Source: Allostella vacuolata
GTDB taxonomy: Bacteria; Pseudomonadota; Alphaproteobacteria; ATCC43930; Allostellaceae
Reading direction: 5' to 3'
Assembly (NCBI GenBank): GCA_006739055.1
Contig: AP019702.1
Location: 5,605,388 to 5,669,387 of the forward strand
DNA: 64,000 bases
The position numbers and the translations under genes were made by a program. Position 1 is the first letter of the stretch; every line of letters begins with the position of its first letter. Positions 62,382 through 64,000 of the stretch are shown here, in pieces. The notes under the pieces were generated by a model. It did no database searches, was not told the DNA's origin, and saw nothing but the letters and a program-made list of their open reading frames with translations.

Positions 62382-64000
62382 ATGACCGACAGTGCGGCAA
62401 TGGGCGCGCCGGGGCGCCCGCTCTCCCTTTCCGGCCGGCTCCGCAACGTGGAGCCGGCGACCCTGGTCTGGGTGGCGCTGGCCGCCATCCTTCTCGTCCT
62501 CGTCGCCTACCCGATGGGCAAGCTCCTGGTCTCCAGCTTCGAGACGCGCGGCACCGGGGCCTTCACCATCGACAACTACCTGACCGCCTATGGTCGCGCC
62601 CGCTACCTGGAGGCGCTCGGCAACTCGCTGCTGCTGGGCGTGCTCGCGGCCGGCATCTCGATGGTGCTGGCGGTTCCGATGGCCTGGGCGGTGTCGCGCA
62701 CCGACATGCCCGGCAAGAGTATCGTCTGGATCACGGTGCTGGGCGCCTTCATCCTGCCGCCGTTCCTGGGGGCGATCGGCTGGATCCTGCTGGCCGGCCC
62801 GAACGCCGGCTTCGTCAACCAGGCCTGGCGCTGGGCGACGGGGCTGCAGACGCCGCTGGTCAACGTCTATTCCTTCCCCGGCCTGGCGCTGGTGATCGCG
62901 CTCCACTCCTTCCCGCTCATCTTCATCTTCGTGAAATCCGCACTCGACCTGGTGTCGTCGGAGATGGAGGACGCGGCCAACATCCTGGGTGCCGGCACCT
63001 GGACGGCGACGCGCAAGATCACCCTGCCCCTGGTCTGGCCGTCGATCCTGGGCGGCACCATCGTCGTGTTTCTGGAAACGATCGCGCTGTTCGGCACGCC
63101 GGCCATCATCGGCATCCCCGCGCGCATCAACGTCGTCACCACCCAGCTCTGGCAGTTCTTCGAATATCCGGTGCGGGTGGAGGTGGCCTCGGCCTACGCC
63201 ATGCCGCTCCTGCTCATCACCGTGGCGATGATCCTGGCCCAGCGCCTGCTGCTCAACCGCAAGGGTTTCGTCTCGCAGACCGGCAAGGGCGGCGAGCGGC
63301 GGCCGACCCGCCTCGGCCCCTGGCGCTGGGTCGTCTTCGGCTGGTGCGCGGCGGTCGGAATGCTGGCCGTCGCCATGCCGATGATCGTGCTGATCCAGGC
63401 GTCCTTCGCCAAGGGCTGGGGGCGCGGGTTCCGCTTGGACAACCTGACCTTCCGCAATTACGAGTACCTGCTGTTCCGGCACGAGATGGCGATCCAGTCG
63501 ATCTGGAACACGCTGATCTTCTCCAGCATCGCCGCCACCTTCGCCGTCGCCCTGGCGCTCCTCGTTGCCTACATCGCGGCGCGCCGCCTAGTGCCGTTCG
63601 CGGGCGCGCTGGGGTTCCTGGCCATGGCCCCGTTCGTCATCCCGGGCATCGTCATGGCGATCGGCTTCTATGCCGCCTATGCCTCGCCGCCGCTGGCCCT
63701 CTACGGCACCGCGGCCATCATCGTCCTGGCCTTCACGGCCCGCTTCCTGCCGATCGCCTATGCCAACTCGACCGCGGCCATCCGCGCCGTCCATCCGGAG
63801 ATGGAGGAGGCGGCCCGCATCCTCGGCAGCGGCCGGATGCGCACGGTGGCGAAGATCACCGCGCCGCTGATCCGCAAGAGCCTGCTCGGCGGCTGGCTGC
63901 TGGTCTTCATCGTCTCGGCGCGCGAGCTGTCGTCGGCGGTCTTCCTGGTCGGCCCCAAGACGCTGACCATGGCCGTGCTCATCTATGACCTGAGCGAGGC
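62382..64000 (+). CDS. Fe3+/polyamine-type ABC transporter permease, fused double-domain, 3' end cut by window
   Basis: At least 539 residues, running off the window. Two permease modules are fused: EAA loops EDAANILGAGTWTATRKITL near residue 197 and EEAARILGSGRMRTVAKITA near 468. Each module has about six helices, the FbpB-type architecture. With the binding protein upstream it would import an iron chelate or another anion. No ATPase is visible yet; it should lie just beyond the right edge. Confidence 0.88.
   Translation, partial: MTDSAAMGAPGRPLSLSGRLRNVEPATLVWVALAAILLVLVAYPMGKLLVSSFETRGTGAFTIDNYLTAYGRARYLEALGNSLLLGVLAAGISMVLAVPMAWAVSRTDMPGKSIVWITVLGAFILPPFLGAIGWILLAGPNAGFVNQAWRWATGLQTPLVNVYSFPGLALVIALHSFPLIFIFVKSALDLVSSEMEDAANILGAGTWTATRKITLPLVWPSILGGTIVVFLETIALFGTPAIIGIPARINVVTTQLWQFFEYPVRVEVASAYAMPLLLITVAMILAQRLLLNRKGFVSQTGKGGERRPTRLGPWRWVVFGWCAAVGMLAVAMPMIVLIQASFAKGWGRGFRLDNLTFRNYEYLLFRHEMAIQSIWNTLIFSSIAATFAVALALLVAYIAARRLVPFAGALGFLAMAPFVIPGIVMAIGFYAAYASPPLALYGTAAIIVLAFTARFLPIAYANSTAAIRAVHPEMEEAARILGSGRMRTVAKITAPLIRKSLLGGWLLVFIVSARELSSAVFLVGPKTLTMAVLIYDLSE

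Overview
The window is dense, GC-rich bacterial chromosome with short intergenic gaps and many 1-14 bp gene overlaps. The gene content (PpsR, HemE/HemH/HemJ, Rho, MnmE/MnmG/RsmG, ParA/ParB, HolA, LptE, LeuS, DUF3576, SecB, Tim44-like, MltA) and its order are typical of the replication-origin region of an alphaproteobacterium. The gene set resembles a Rhodospirillales-like member; this is inferred from gene order, not from a phylogeny.

Region 1 (1-8.1 kb): a truncated LutA/YkgE-type Fe-S protein, mltA, a Tim44-like gene, fxsA, a histidine phosphatase, secB, then a tightly overlapped leftward operon ppsR-maf-aroE-coaE-dnaQ in which every junction overlaps by 4-8 bp. Region 2 (8.13-8.5 kb) is a 377-bp non-coding gap between ppsR and hemE with near-consensus DnaA boxes, inverted repeats, GANTC sites and an AT-richer end. 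It is the best candidate for oriC, and the adjoining genes are transcribed away from it on both sides.

Region 3 (8.5-30.1 kb): hemE-hemH-hemJ, a complete IS5-type insertion sequence with a CTAG target duplication, rho, a block of leftward metabolic genes (TSUP exporter, quinone reductase, dienelactone hydrolase, ogt, DUF255 thioredoxin protein), then a 2Fe-2S protein, mnmE (apparently CTG-initiated), mnmG, rsmG, parA and parB, with two perfect parS sites at 21.07 and 23.08 kb. Convergent to these are holA, lptE, leuS and a DUF3576 lipoprotein.

Region 4 (30.1-42.7 kb): a porin with a strong terminator, a glycosyltransferase/methyltransferase pair, YggS, an L,D-transpeptidase, a RibA with a degenerate RibB-like N-terminus, and mixed enzymes and regulators, ending with xthA and a fumarylacetoacetate-hydrolase-family enzyme.

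Region 5 (42.7-64 kb) is accessory metabolism and transport: a peptide-type ABC operon with two tandem paralogous binding proteins and two permeases but no ATPase; pyrF; a ferredoxin reductase; a PuuD-like amidotransferase; a VWA protein with an RpiR regulator; a hotdog ammonia-lyase-like protein plus an acyl-CoA ligase plus a PotD-like binding protein; a Sel1-repeat/LolA pair; and a GntR regulator divergent from a CaiB-type CoA-transferase, a crotonase lacking both usual catalytic glutamates, and an iron-type ABC binding protein and permease cut by the window end. Palindromes suited to the RpiR and GntR regulators lie directly in front of the two CoA-thioester gene sets, so these look like two regulated modules that import a carboxylic acid and process it as a CoA ester. 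I saw no rRNA or tRNA genes and no CRISPR array.
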